The notes beneath the pieces are model-generated. The model was not told the DNA's origin and searched no databases. It was given only the letters and a program-made list of their open reading frames with translations. A stretch of DNA of 64,000 nucleotides, taken from assembly GCA_963970005.1 (NCBI GenBank), contig CAXAMN010021273.1:697546-761545 (forward strand), written 5' to 3'. The position numbers were made by a program, and so were the translations under genes. Of the stretch, positions 39,827 through 53,152 are shown in pieces. The DNA is from Durusdinium trenchii. Lineage: Eukaryota > Sar > Dinophyceae > Suessiales > Symbiodiniaceae. Positions within the stretch are counted from its first letter, which is position 1. Every line of letters begins with the position of its first letter.

Positions 39827-41092
39827 CTTATAGTTACTTACTTTGTACTTTTAATTATGCATGTAGTTTTTCATGTTTTTGAACTTTTTTTTCAGGTTAT
39901 TATGGTAGAGTAGACTACAATTACATATTTTAACATAAACTTTGTTAAACAAATAGAAAAGAGAACAATTACACAAAAACTACAGCGTCCCACTCTCAAT
40001 TGGTAATGTTGTATATTATATTCATTGGCCTTATGCCTATACATTGACCCTGAAAAAATCCGAATGTATGCAAAAATTGGTTTGTTTGACATCAGATTTT
40101 GATCGGGAACGAAAATACCATGCCGAAGCCGAGCGCTGTAGCTTCAATCAAAGAAAAACCGGTCCAGTCCGCTCGAACCAAATAAAACCTGGTCCGCCCG
40201 CCTCATTGGGTCATTGGGCACCTATTTGTGCAAGACCAGACTGACCGTAAGAGAACCTCAAACGTGTGTGAAGCAAGTATAGGGCACACTTACGAGCATT
40301 TACGTAACTAGGGCTTTCGATGGTGCTTATTATAAGGCGAAAATGCATGACAAGAATCCGACCCGGGGTCCCAAAGTGTTAAAACATGTTAAAACGTTGT
40401 GTTTTGGGGAGACGTCTCCCGTCCATTTGCACCATTTTCTACGGTTTGACAAGGGGTGGTAAATCAGCAGTTCATGGACACCCCTTAAGTTGGGTCTTAA
40501 GGGACTAGTCATTTTTAGATATTCTTAGACACTTGTTGGGGTGCCCTGGTGGAAACCCAGTGTTGAATCCCAGCTTTGGAAAAGAAACGCAACTCCTGAT
40601 GTTCCAACAATGATTGATGCACATGGCGCCGGCGCCTCATTCCATTGAGGCCAAATAGCTGTGTAAACTCCTGGCTCTTGGGGAAGTTCATCCCGCTCAC
40701 CTACTGGGCCTGGAACCCGAGCTGAGATATTCGCTGCGCCTTCGTTCAGCTGCGCCGAACTTGCTGAGCCTCTTCAGGGTTCATCTCGGACTGCAGAGAC
40801 CCCTTGGTCACCTCGCCAGTACTCGCCGTGGGAACTCGGGTCGCCGGTAGCACAACGACCTAGCAGGACGACCTAGAGCTGGTTCAGGTGAAATCTCCGC
40901 AAGACAGAGGAAACGGAGACTTCAACGAACTATACACTTAAAACAGGCTTGGAGGGATCATTTGTAGCTGTGGAATTGTGGCCCGTCCACGCCCAAAAGC
41001 CCCTTCTCACATAGTCTGGAGGGGTGTCAGCATGCCACGCCTCTGTGGTCCCAGAATGGGACTCTGACCGCTCTGACCTATAGATCACTGAG
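39827..41092. other. Gene-poor right flank
   Basis: AT-rich at first, with no supported exon. 40470-40510 has a GGACACCCCTTAA repeat relative. The DNA just before 41093 leads into a channel exon acceptor. Confidence 0.4.
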
Positions 41093-41173
41093 GTCACGTA
41101 TACCTTGTTTGTGTCTATCATGATTCTGAACTTGGTCATTGCTGTGATCTTGGAGAGCTACGAGGACGACATG
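41093..41173 (+). CDS. Exon of a voltage-gated cation channel (S6 helix)
   Basis: A single exon of 27 codons encodes LFVSIMILNLVIAVILESYED. This matches the S6 pore-lining helix of four-domain sodium/calcium channels (LNLxxAVIxxxFE pattern) with the start of the cytosolic tail. The acceptor is CACTGAG, followed by GTCACG; the donor is GACATG, followed by GTGTTG. Other exons of the channel were not identified nearby; large introns are possible, or this is a stray exon. Ion selectivity cannot be judged from S6 alone. Confidence 0.6.
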
Positions 41174-41502
41174 GTGTTGCCAACGCAAACGCTTAACTGC
41201 TTGGAAGAGTACCCCCAAACTAGCATGGAGCCATGTATGGAACCTGAGTTTCAACCATTTTTCCTCTATAACCAAGTGGGTTTGGGCTTTCATGTGGTCC
41301 TTTGCCAGGGGTTAAGGTATAGGAAGCTCCCTGTTCGGCAGGTGGTCCAGTGGTGAGCGAAGCGTTCGGACATGGGGGATGGGGAGAGTTATGGGGAGAT
41401 ATGGCCCAGGAACGTCAACAGATTAGTTTAGCGACAAATAGGCACGTCATCCAATCGACTGCTTGTGAAATGATGGTGTTCTGAATCATTTTCCTTCATG
41501 CT

Positions 41503-41605
41503 AGCTGCCTGGGTCATCCCCGCAACTGGGTGTCCTGGCTAGACTACCCAGCCCACTGCTAGACTGGACCTCCAAGCAGGATGATCCAGCCAAAAATGAT
41601 CATGG
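41503..41605. repeat. GGGTGTCCTGGCTAGACTA repeat
   Basis: It includes CTGGGTGTCCTGGCTAGACT followed by ACCCAGCC, TGGACCTCCAAGCAGGATGATCC and related words. Close relatives are at 13826-13890 and, in inverted orientation, 52020-52130; shorter relatives lie near 17690 and 19190. Confidence 0.6.
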
Positions 41606-44600
41606 TCCAGTTTTTGATTCACAAGTCCAGTCCGATCCAGTAACACCTGGTCGATTTTACCTTATCAGGATTTATCGGATTATCTGTCTCCTTAAGTCGT
41701 GCGCTTATGGTGACTCAACTCCGGTATTTGAGGTCATTGACCTGTCGGGATTCACCTGCCTTGACGCTGCAGCCCACGTCGGTGCCGAGAGCTCGGTCGA
41801 ATCGCTTCCGGTGAGAGCGAGAGCTGAACGGTCGGTTACGATCAGTCAGTGAGAGCGAGAGCTCGGTCTATTCGGGTGATAGGATCAGTCAAGGCCGTGT
41901 TTCTTTTTGGTGTTTGTGTTTTATTTATGCCGTGTTCTGTTGTTCTTTCTTTCTATATAGAGCGGTCCCTTCTGCGAAGTCTCCATGCTGATGACCCCGG
42001 TGTGTGTGCGAAGTCTCCATGGGCCAGCATGCGCCCGTGCCCACACCCTCGCAGGAAGGCAAAGGGGAAAAGGAGACGGACGTCGTGGATTATTGCGTCA
42101 AGGTGGGTCTGGGGCTCGTCCTCAGCTGGCAGAAAATCATTCCCAGACCATCCAGGCATGGAATATAGTGAATGATTTACATTGGGGTCCAAATAGCCAG
42201 CACCACACCAATGGTGGTTTATAGACCCCCCTGAAGATGTATTGTCCATCTAATAACCACCCTTTGGGTGGTACTGGAGGGTAAATGTATATGTAACCAT
42301 TTCAGACATGGATGGTTTGGGTTTCTATGGATTCTACCCTGGATTCTCCTGCCTGGAAGACGCTGGGTATACTACCCGGACGACCCATCGGCCCGGTCTC
42401 CGGTCTGCTTTCGGCCACGAACGAGTGCGCGGAGGATCCGTTCACAGCAGGTCACCTGACACGGTCGGGTCCGAGCAACCGAGCAAGGCAAAGGATTGGA
42501 CAAAGCCATGGTGCGGTTTTTCAAACAGATAGAAGTGAACCAATGACCCAATGAAATCTCAATGTTTTTGGGCAGTGCTCCTTCACTTTTTGCAGTGCAC
42601 GCACCCTTGTGTTTTTTCGCAAAGTCATCGAAGCAGGGAGGCGTTTGGTGGGTCAAGTCGTGAAAGACTTTCCGGTCAGGTCGGACTTTCCAACCACCCG
42701 CTGGTTTGATTGGGGACACCACCCTCTTTTCACAACCCAACCATTCAGAGCACAAAGGATGCATAGACTGATAGACTCTTAGACGATATTTCACCCCCCA
42801 TATGAAGAGGAGGATTTCAATTCAAATGGCGGGTTTGGTGAATCAAGAGTCTACATGAAACATTATATAAAGAAGCGAGCGCCAACAAAAATCCATGGCT
42901 TTGATGAATCGTGTGGAGCACCGAAATCGCCCGCACCGCACCGCGCGCCGGATCGCTTTCCCCCCCGTTGCGGCTCTCGTCGCCCGCTCTCGGGCAGTTG
43001 TGGAAAGAGAGAGATCCGGATCTGAAGTTGCCCGGGAGCCCAGGAGTGGACGTCAGGCTTTCGACGACACGTGGGCAGGTGGTCGACCGGTGAGATAGGC
43101 ACGAGCCTGGTCAGACATGTTTCATCGTAGCACGCGCACGCTGAAGGCTCAAAGAATCTGGTGGATCGATCAATGCCTTTGGTTTTCATGTTCCAGAAGG
43201 GGTAGACCTATATAGTCTCGAGGAAGGAGGTCGAGATGCATGGAACAGGACCTGGTGGAAGCTGGTGGAACAGGACCTTGACCCCAACCTTGAGACCTTG
43301 AATTCTCGCCAATGAAAGTCCCCTAGGGCTCCAACCATATCCTTAGGTTCGGTGGTTAGACCCCCCTTGGCACCCACCCCTGGCCCATCTTCTCAGGAGG
43401 TCGGCCAGGAGCCCGTTCGGTCGTTCCAAAGCACTGTAAGCATTGAACCAAATGAAGGGCGCCCATTAGTTCCTGATGTTTGGGAATGTAGCCCATTGCA
43501 AACTCGCAGACGTGAAGACCCTCGGCAGAACGATCAGTTTCTCATGTTCCCTATGGGGCTCCCGTCTTACCTTCGTTTTGAAGGAGTTCGGGGTGGGGTT
43601 AGAGGGTCCAATATCTTCTGATGAGTTTCTTGGGGACCCACAATCAACGATCTCAACCATATAAACATTGTCCCCAACTGTCACTACAACGTCAACACTT
43701 CTCGCCGAACTGTAACTTCTGTCAATGAGTTCACTCAATGATATTTGAGTCCTTGGTGTAGGAGTCGAACCACCAGTGATACTCGCTACTCGCATACTGA
43801 TCATGTTTGCCGAAACTCCATCGTGTTTGAAACCATTCGTTTGATACGATATAGAACAACAGGTCAAAACACCTTTCTGTGAGACGGGCAGAAATGGGAC
43901 TTGCTGCTTTCACCACCGACCCAGGTATTTGCCCATGGAAGAGGCTATCGCCTATGTCACTGATGCCGCTTTCTGGCACGGAAATGCCTGCGGTGGGTAT
44001 ACTAAGTGGAAGATAGGGGGAGTTCAGTTGGGTCAAAACTGCATCAAATCAAAGATCATCTAGCAGTTCCAAAGGGGACCACTTCTTTGGACTCCCCATT
44101 TCAAAGCCATGGAGCCTTGAAGGTGGGAAAGAAGACCTGGTGCATTTTCATGACGAAAGTACCATCGGACCATCGGAAGTACCATCCCATCAGTGTGCCA
44201 GGTGGGTGCATATTAACATAGGGAGACCTCTCAAAGACCCCCTGGAAGGAGTAGAATATACATTGGTTGGGGGCCTGGGGGTCTCCCTATTAACATGCAC
44301 AGCCAGGTGTTGAATTCTGCAAGAGTTGTTTTCTTGGATTCACGTCGCCAGGTTCCGACTATGGTGGAACATCCAGGTTCAACTGCACAGGATAGTTTTG
44401 CAGAATTCACCAATTTTTCAGCTGGGGAACCCACAAGATTGGCCCAATAGACGATACTTAAGAATACTTAAGATACATTATCGAGTTATGATATGCTTGC
44501 GTCCATGTTGGCTCGCTCTTTTCAAGGTGTGTCAAACACCAGCGTGCCCTTCTAGACCCAACACCGGGGGGTTGGGGCTGCCCTGGTGGCACCTGCAGCC

Positions 44601-44681
44601 GCACCCCCAAGCGTTTGCCCTGCAGTGAGGAGGCGAAGGTTGACCCCATTCACTGAGCCTGTTGTGTTGCATCTGCTCACA

Positions 44682-44751
44682 CAGAGAAAGGGAGAGAGAG
44701 AGAGAGAAAGGGAGAGAGAGAGAGAGAGAGAGAAAGGGAGAGAGAGAGAGA
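44682..44751. repeat. (AG)n microsatellite
   Basis: About 70 bp of AG repeats interrupted by AAAGGG. Confidence 0.9.
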
Positions 44752-45077
44752 AGCTGGAAGATTGGGGGCATCACCCAGGGCCCCAGTTGCTGGGGTGTCA
44801 TGGGGTGTCCACAGCCCTTAGAGGTTCAGGGGGATCCATCAACCACCTCGACTGGGGTTCTGGATCTCTTTGGCCGAGAGAACACATGACCCCGGCAGTT
44901 CGCCCAACCGGATCGTCGCCGTCGAATTCCACGGACATCGGACAACTAATAAGCGAGACATCGGACTAATAGGGGGGTTGTTTGGACCAGCTTCCAAGAC
45001 GTGTAGGACCAGTTTCTCATCGTATGTAGGACCACGGATGTGTAGGACCACCTGGAGCGGTTCCGAACCCGTTCACA

Positions 45078-45296
45078 GTTGCCCGATTCGGGTGAACCTG
45101 AGGCCGTGCGATATGGCATGATGAACCTCCAAAATGAGGATGACAGGCGAGCTGGAAAACGGCGCACGCTGGTGCCGAAGCCAGCTGTGAAAAACGGGGA
45201 TAGTCCACTCAAACCAGCTGAGGATAGCCTACTGGGGAAAAGAAACATGCAGCGTTCCAGCTCTTTGACATTCTTAGGCCTTGACAAGAACCAAAC
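45078..45296 (+). CDS. Possible exon, charged soluble protein segment
   Basis: The frame encodes a polar stretch (GMMNLQNEDDRRAGKRRTLV) ending RSSSLTFLGLDKNQT, followed by a GTAAGA donor. The basic RSSSL piece looks like a kinase site. It could be a cytosolic exon of the channel at 41.1 kb, but nothing proves the link. Confidence 0.35.
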
Positions 45297-46729
45297 AGTA
45301 AGAATCGATGATGTTATCAGGACTCAAGGGTTTTGAGGAGGGGCTGTTGGATTCATTTTCTTTCAATTGGGGAAGTTTGTTTCCTTTAAACAGTGGCTTC
45401 TTAGGGGAATCAAGAGAAAGCTCAGGCTTACAAGGATGTACGTGAGCCGACCAGATGTACCTAGGCTGTTGGTGTTGTTTTCGATCAGATCATGTCATTT
45501 GGTGGATGGCCCTTCGCACAGGATGGCTGCTTCCATGCCTGCGTTGTCTTCCAAGAAGTTGGGGCCCCAGAAGTCGGTGGGTCGCCCTGGGTATTGGGGT
45601 GAATCACCCATTGTATTGGGGAAGATGTTCTTCCTGGCAATGTATTGCCCATTGGATCCCATTGGTTTGACTGTTTTTTTTTGTTTTGTTTGTGTTGCTT
45701 TATTTGTTGAGTCGAGAGGGGAATATGATCATAAACTTATATAGTCATAAACTTATATTATACACACATAATCATATATACATGCATACATATATATAAT
45801 TATATATAGTTTTAGTGATACATGCATTTTTCACGGTATATTTATTGCCCGGTTCCTGGACAGAACAGCAGATCCAAGTCTCAGAGTCTTAGAGACCCTG
45901 CTGACAAGGTAGCAAGCTGACAAGCCCTTTCAATCTTGTTCTCAAGGTGGTTCTGGTTTTGTATTTTTGTTGAGCCTTCAAGGATGATGTTGATAGAACA
46001 GGATCCAATAAGATCCAGCATGCGATTTCGGTGAAGGTAGATGGTAGTTGAAGGAAGGCACGTGGAATCTGGGTTGGACATGATTGCACACCATATATTA
46101 TATATAGAGAACACTGTAGACGACTTGCAGGTGTGGTTTGTAGACCAGTTGAGACTTGAGGGGTGCTAGTCCCTGGTGGGAGTTGAGACATTCCTACTGA
46201 ATGATAAGCCACTTCCTAGCAATCCGAGCGAGAGACTCGTTCACTGGAAGGACCAAGGCCTTCGGTTCCAAAGGTTCCGAGGTTGGAACATGGGACAGAC
46301 CTCCCGGGAGGGTTGGAACAGGGCACTGTAGATTATATTTCATCCCATATGACATTGAATGACATTGAAAAATCCTCGATCATTACATTGAGGGTTTAGT
46401 TATTCAATGAGTCTACAGAATCATTGCCAGGACCCCCAAGGGGTGGTTAATGGACACGCCGTAACCTCTAAGGGGCTATTAATGGACACCCGGAATCCGT
46501 GGTATAGACGTCCAGTCTCATGTCGTTCCGAGGTTGGCAGAGATCCCGATGAAGTTCATCAACTCCTTGGACCTCCCCTGTGTGGATGGCAAGGCCAAGA
46601 AGCGGACGACGGAGAGCCGAGCCGAGGAAGCGTGCACAGGGCGGGTCGTGGGCCGTTCGCCGTTGTGAGTTGAGTACGCTAAGAGTTTTGCCAGACACTG
46701 GATGGGGACTCGCATCATTACCATGTAGC

Positions 46730-46785
46730 TAAATCCTGGTAAATATATATATATATAATATATGCATATATTTTACCAGGATTTA
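46730..46785. repeat. Foldback, TAAATCCTGGTAAA arms
   Basis: 14-bp inverted arms flank an AT-only loop. The right arm is followed by CCTACATTGGGGTGG, a word shared with the CTCCATG foldback family. Confidence 0.65.
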
Positions 46786-47999
46786 CCTACATTGGGGTGG
46801 GTGAAACACGGGCCGGAAAAACTGATCCGCATGTTCATATGCTTTTTGCGTGGAATGTTGGGGTATGACACGTGCCCCAGACGGGGGGCGTCATGGATTT
46901 GTGTCGACGGCTTGGAGTTGGGTCCTGGGATAGACACTGTAGTGTTCTGGGACTAGACACAAGCATGGCGTGACCAGCCTTTTCTCACATCACATGTCGC
47001 CTTCCTCGAACTCTCATGCACGTCTTCGCGTTCCGGCCAAACACATCAGCAGTTTCCGGACTTCACCCCGTTCACATGTCCTTTTTCTTCCGCAAAAAGA
47101 AAGGCCAACGTTGTCTCTCGCCCCTTCCGAACAATGGATCCGCCGGACGTTGGATGCGCCGGACGTCGGCATCTCCAGAAATCCCAGCTTTGTTCTTAGG
47201 GCTCCTGGCCCACCTCCTGAGAACATGGTTGGGGTGGATTTGGGGGGTCTCACCACCTTCTAAGGAGATTCCCTTTTGGAAGTGGTCCAGGATGGCCGTC
47301 CAGCCAAGATGCTTCCAACGGACTGAGAAATCCAGCCCCCGACGGACTTCAAAAACCGAGAGAAGAGGAGCCCGGAAGGTGCCCCTTCATCGGGTCTGTG
47401 GAAAGATTCCTTGAAGCATGCTCACCCGTGAAGCATGCGTTGTTGGGGAACCAGCTTAGGGCCAAAATCAAAGGTACATTATCATACATATCTTTAAACA
47501 AATTATTGCTATAATCATAATCGTATTAATTGGTGGTGGTTTTTGGACACCCCGAATCACCTCTAAGAAGCTATTTATAGACAGCTCAACTGGTGTCGGT
47601 CCTGGTGTACCAAACGGCGGAAGTCCAACCGGCTGGGTGGTGCGAGGATCGAACGACTGTTACAGGGCTGATGTATTAGGAACTGTTGGGCATAGTATGG
47701 ACAATTCTATAGTGAAGTCAACCACCCTTTTCAGGGATTTCGTGGGCAGATGATGGTAGATGCCATGTTATTTCATGTTATTTCAATCTATCTCTATCTC
47801 TCTCTCTCTCTATAATATATAATGTTCAGTTGAAGAAGTTGTCATGCTGCCTCCCTTCCAGTTTCCATCGGTTTGGGTGAGAGGCAGGGCGTTGGGCCCA
47901 TGGCATCTCCAGGTGCACTTCCGAAATGCTTTACTTCAGGCTTTGTCCCCAGCCAGCTGCATGTCGCTGTGATGGGTTGTCTCATGTGTAGCCATTTTA

Positions 48000-48147
48000 G
48001 TTGGTTGGAGGCTTTGAAGCAGCAGTTTTTGCAGCAGTCGTTTGAGGTCCTCAAGCTCTTGTGCCACCGATGGGACCCAGATCTCATCGATGAGATCAAG
48101 CAGTTCGAGGCGAGCCTCCAGTTGCAGATGGTCCTGGGCGCGGCAAG
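48000..48147 (+). CDS. Possible exon, helical segment
   Basis: It encodes ALKQQFLQQSFEVLKLLCHR followed by WDPDLIDEIKQFEASL, a well-formed amphipathic helix pair, and ends before a GTAATT donor. The - strand reading of the same DNA is also open but less regular. The parent protein is unknown; 48558-48617 may be the next exon. Confidence 0.4.
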
Positions 48148-48557
48148 TAATTAAGGCTTTGAGGGTGCAGAGCCCTTTTGGAGGGTCCAAGGATTCCCAG
48201 GGTGGATGAACTGTATCCAGTAAATGTAACTGTAACTGACACTGTTTCATATTCCCATGTAACTGTAACTGATGCTGTTTAACTTATATAAACAATTCCA
48301 AGTATCACGGACTTTTGCAGAGATGCTGAGATGCAGCATGAGCTGAAGCCGGTTTCGATCCTTGCAAATCAACCATTATTACCATTTCATGTGCACAAGT
48401 GAGTGGGAAAAGTATTTCTTTGAAGTCTGGTTTGTTCCACAAAGGTCTGAACTCCAATTGAGCCTTTCTTACTTCATATCCTTACCTCCAAATAAAGCTA
48501 CACTTGCCTACAGTGTTCACACATCGCAGAGTGCACTCCTAGTTTGTGTCCAGGAGA

Positions 48558-48617
48558 TGCTGGATGCAGAGACGGCGGAGAAGCTCAAGATGTCCGGGTC
48601 TTCCAGGGTTGGCAAAT
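48558..48617 (+). CDS. Possible small exon (EMLDAETAEKLKMSGSSR)
   Basis: A short protein-like segment lies between GTGTCCAG and a GTTGGC donor. It fits the style of the preceding exon-like segment at 48000-48147. Function unknown. Confidence 0.3.
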
Positions 48618-48725
48618 TGGGTGTTGCTTCACAAAAAGGGTGATTCACTATGATTGACTAGATATTTGGATGTTCCCCAAACAAGGCAATGGGTGATTGC
48701 CCAGAACTGGGGAGTGTATGAATAA

Positions 48726-48828
48726 CTGACTGGTGCGACGAAAGCAGGGAATGAGGGTGGCTGGATCCAATAGAATCTCTATTGGGGGCTCAGCCACCCT
48801 TATTCCCTACTTTCGTCGCACCAGTCAG
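48726..48828. mobile_element. Foldback element, ~103 bp, CTGACTGGTGCGACG ends
   Basis: Long inverted arms (~38 bp with a few mismatches) run from CTGACTGGTGCGACGAAAGC to TTTCGTCGCACCAGTCAG, with inner GGTGGCTG and CAGCCACC. The loop is ~27 bp. No coding capacity. Confidence 0.8.
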
Positions 48829-51800
48829 ATGGGAGTGTCTGAATCGTGTGTTTGATCGGCTCTCCGGTTCCCGGGAGCCGATCCGGACCGATTTCCGAGC
48901 AGATCGGAGGATCGGATGATCGCCTCCCTCACCAGTCTCCTGGGGTCGGACGAAGAACAGAGTGAGGGATGTGGCCTGGTTCACGCTGCTTGGAATTGTC
49001 TGGGCTTGGAGCCATTTTTGAGTGGGAGAAGAGGATACAGACACTCCAAGTTTTTTTCCAGATACCGATTTTTTGGAGAATTGTAGAGAGTTGTAGTTGT
49101 AACCCCAAGATCGATCACAAAAACCCTCGTCGGTGGCGGCTACATTGGCCTTTGTTGGACGCTGGAGCATTTTTGAGGGCACAACCTGCTGGAGCATTTT
49201 TGATTGTAACCTTTGTAGCAGCTTATTAAAGATCTAAAAACAATCGTTATATATAATATATATATATATCAAAAAGATAACCATAACATACCATAACCAT
49301 GCAGATATAATAAGCTCCAGCAAAGGTTACAATAAGCAGCTTCCATTGTAGCAGCTTTCTTGCCTTGCTGAGTCCGAACAAAGTCTGAAGAGTCCGAGTC
49401 CGGCCGCGGGATCTCGGCAAAGCTGACTGCTGAGGGGCAAGATCATGCAGTCTCGACAACAGCAACACCAGGCGGGACACCGGGAGGCCACCGGTTTGAT
49501 AGCATCGGTGTACCTCGCGTCGGGAGCTGTTGGGAGCTGGGTTCTCACAGACCCCAACCATCGTATGGAACAACATGAGCCAACAGCCAGACCCTTAAAA
49601 CATGTTGAAGCCACGTAGTATCACCTGTATATCAACTATTACGCATACATGGATTGTTTTGGATCTGTTTGTTCCACTCATCTTCGGAAGCTGGTTTTAC
49701 AGCTCCTCAGATCGGCTCCGTGTGGAGCTCGTCCAGACACTCAGACTGGGACTGGCTATATTATGCTGGGGGTTTCAGAGGTCCGTATCGGCACATAACA
49801 GGACCATACATGAATTGCTTGGGTCCAAATGGGGTTCTCCAGGTCTTTTGCGATGCCACTGGCATTTGGCTGACCTACACTCAGCTAAATTGTCCGCAAC
49901 GAGAAGGGGCAATTGGTAGGAACCAGACTAAGAAACAATCAAATTATCTTATATATATAGAGATCCTCCAGCTGTAGAGGATTTCTGGCATTGCTTGGAG
50001 CCAGTGGTTGCCTCATAACCTACTGGTGACTGCCTTGGCCATCGTGGTGGCCTCCAAGCATGTTGGGGAAGCACCAGCGAAGTGGGGAACTACTTTTCCA
50101 GACTCCTGTTTGTTGTGTAATATTCGGAGAAAAACTCACGTGGAAGTGTAATTGAATGGAAAACAGAAGACAATCACTTGGCTTGGTTTTCGGATTGGTC
50201 CAAGGAGCCATGCCATCCACTTCTTATTTCGAGTGGAGAAGTGGCCAGTGTGAGCCCCCAAAAGTGGCGTACGAGGGGTCACATGTCGGGGTCCCATCCA
50301 GTGAGTGGATGTGACAGGGGCACCCCCTATCCTCCAAGTTTGGCACCCCGACATGGGCTTACTGGTACAAACTACTGGTACAGATAATGATACCGCTGAG
50401 ATCCAGGTCCTACTTCAACCGTCCCGGTGGGGTTTGACCCGGAAATGCTCAAAAACTATGCCATGTGTAGACATTTATGTTCATGTTCCACTGTGACGTG
50501 GATCCCAACCCCTAGCTTTTCTGGAGTCATTGTACATAGTGCCTCAAGCTACAATGGTTCTTTTGATTTTTAATGTGACAAACCATTCTACTTCGCTATT
50601 TTCTATACCTGCAACCTCAGGAAATTAATCGAAGGCCCCCCTTAGCTCTGGGATTAGTTATTGGCAATTGGGGTTAATTGTCCAAAGTTGTGCAAAACCC
50701 TTGAGGGGTTGGATGACAAGAAGTTGTGCAAAATCACTTGGAAAAACTTGTAGAATTATATTAGCTCACCAGGGGGGTGGATAAATGATCAAGGGGGAAG
50801 GGAAGCAGAACGTGGAGAAACCATCTCAAAGGATAGAAAGAACTTACAGTAACTATTTGTGGATCAATAGTGTTATTTGTGTATTCGCGTTGATTCTGAT
50901 TGAATGTTGCTTGTGATCTTGTTGCTTGTGATCTCGTTGACACTCAACCCCCTCAGATCAATTATGCTTGAATTTCTGAACTCAGACCTCCAGCAGGTTA
51001 GAGACCAATAGTTGAGTTACCCCGGATTCAACAAATCAATGAATCCGAACTAGGGGGTAGAGGACCTCCCTCTAAGGCAGCAGGTATGATTTCCCCAATC
51101 CGGAAAGCCCGCCATCGGATCCAGGAAGGCACCGTGTCCATCAAGGAGACATGCCATTCGCATCGTTGTTTTTGGGAGCCGTGACGTAGATAGATGGTTC
51201 AGGACACTTGACTCGAAAACACACATGTTCCTTCTTCAGAGGCTTGGGAAAACATACATGTTTCAGATCAGGAGGAAGAGGATAGAAGAGGCAGATCGGT
51301 CAGTTTTCCGTCAAAAATTAAGCCAAGGCGTTGGAGAAAACCATTTCATACATGGTTTGGGGCTCAAAATCAGACCCTGAGGGTGGATGTGGCTGAAAAG
51401 TCAGACCCGGAAAACAGAGGGTTCAAGAGTTTGTGTTGCTTTGACCAATGGGTTTTAGAACCAGATGGACCCACTGCCACACTCTAGGAACTTTGAATTT
51501 TGGGCCATGTAACGGTATGTATGTTTACCAGAACATGCACTGCCATGTGTACACTGCCATCTAAGACCAAAACATAGAATAATTAGCTCATACCCCGAGC
51601 ATACACACACACAATTCATTACAAACTATACAGTATAACTATACATCTCAGGACGGATGTATATTGGGACTCTCACCCTTAATCTCCACTTGCTGGCATG
51701 ACCATCCCACTGGCCGCTACCGAGGGTATACGTAGGCCGCACACCGCACCGGGGAGACCCTCTGCCCCCCCCCGAGCAGATGCGCCGAAGAGGCGGCGTT

Positions 51801-52705
51801 CGCTCCTCCGCCAGCAGAGGACCACGTCGCTGCGATGAAGATCCAGCAGATCGTCCGCGACCGACGTGGGAACGCTGAGCTTGATCGGCGCTGCGAGCGA
51901 GCGAGCCGCGAGCGCCGATCGGTCGGTGCGTGCGTGCGTGCGTGCGGGTGTTCAAGGCACCGGCACCAGTTCGGGCAGGTTGCATGGAAAGGAGATTCGG
52001 ATGGCATCCTAGATTCTGACCATGCTGTTTGGGTGTCCATGGGTGTCCTGTCCCCGGACAGTGTAGTGTAGTAGGGTAGTCCAGCCAGGACAACCAGATG
52101 GTCGGATGGTCCTGGTAGATTCCAGCCAGGATTCTCAATATATTATGCAGAGTTGACCTTGCAATCTTCAATAAACATCACGTGTTCTGCAAAGATGTGG
52201 CCCCCCCAAATCTCGGATGTCACTCCCTTCTTGTAGAGCCTAGACCCAGTCAGAGGATAGCCTTTCACATTTTTTTTGGGGATTGATTACGAACAGGTTG
52301 GAGAAGATGAACCTTGATTTTCCTGGGAATCGAATGGCTCGGGACTCAGTATATAATCGCAAATCCGTATCCTCATCTTCCCTGCACAGACGACCAGTCG
52401 GGCCGTCACCAGTCGGACCTCGGAAAGTTCCGTGGAAATCCGTGAGCATTTTGGTTGGTCGGAGCACCCTTCTTCATGTGGGAGCGGGGAGAACGAGCGA
52501 TTTGAAGGCGACAGCGACCCAGAGAGGGTAGGTGGTGGAGACGTCAATGGGTTTGCAGAAAAGAATTGAAAGATAGAGAAACTCACTGAGCATGGTGGAA
52601 GTTGATCACACATTCAGATTCACGTTGATCCATCATCCACCCACGCATACAAGAGACCTGTAGAAGGACCAAACCCACTCCTCCACTCCTCCACTCCGTT
52701 CTCCC
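48829..52705. other. Gene-poor region
   Basis: No supported gene. 50282-50355 has inverted CATGTCGGGGT/ACCCCGACATG arms. 51720-51960 is GC-rich with a (GCGT)n run at 51922-51945. 52020-52130 holds a copy of the GGGTGTCC repeat. Confidence 0.4.
50282..50355. repeat. Short foldback, CATGTCGGGGT arms
   Basis: 11-bp inverted arms (CATGTCGGGGT and ACCCCGACATG) lie 52 bp apart. Confidence 0.55.
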
Positions 52706-53152
52706 ATGTATTCCAAGCCCAAACGCACCAAAAAACCGCATGCTGAGGAGGCATTGGCATGGTCTCGGTGCCTAGCACTGGTGGCCCTCAACCAGGTGCT
52801 TGCCGCCGCGGGATTTGTGCGGATTGAACGCAGCTGCTTTCGGATCGACGATGATCAACTCGTCGAGTACGGTTGGACCGGCAATTTGAGTACGCCGTAC
52901 GCATACGGCAGCTGTGGGCTGCTGGACCCATTGCAGTTCGTGCATGGATCAACAAAAAGGAGCAAACTCATCCAGGAGTTCTCTTGCATGATGAGTTATC
53001 TGGGCAAAATGTGCGAAAACGAGCGCCCCAGAGTGCAGATGAGCATGGCAATTCAAAATAGGTCTTCCACCCACCTGATTGTGTCGGGCGTCCCAGCTGC
53101 TTGTGCCCTAGGATTCGAACAAGCAATTGTTTTCATGGTCTTTACCACATGA
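52706..53152 (+). CDS. Open frame, possibly a decayed retroelement piece
   Basis: The first ~50 residues (MYSKPKRTKKPHAEEALAWS, LVALNQVLAAAGFV) look protein-like. From ~52870 another frame (FEYAVRIRQLWAAGPIAVRA, then WINKKEQTHPGVLLHDEL) is more convincing, so a frame break lies near 52865. The family is not recognised. Confidence 0.3.
   Translation: MYSKPKRTKKPHAEEALAWSRCLALVALNQVLAAAGFVRIERSCFRIDDDQLVEYGWTGNLSTPYAYGSCGLLDPLQFVHGSTKRSKLIQEFSCMMSYLGKMCENERPRVQMSMAIQNRSSTHLIVSGVPAACALGFEQAIVFMVFTT

Larger units (their letters stand above)
41174..45077. other. Gene-poor region with dispersed repeats
   Basis: No supported gene. 41503-41605 carries the GGGTGTCCTGGCTAGACTA repeat. 43318-43390 carries a copy of the GGGCTCC...TCAGGTTCGGTGGTTAGACC repeat. 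42940-43100 is GC-rich and open in several frames, which argues against any of them. Confidence 0.4.

Noticed and set aside
43748-43775. B-box-like GGTTCGACTCC on the - strand
   Set aside because: The flanking T stem does not pair and no A box or acceptor stem is found at the right distance.
51720-52040. GC-rich open frames on both strands as genes
   Set aside because: Open frames on both strands at once reflect base composition; no domain or splice logic supports either.
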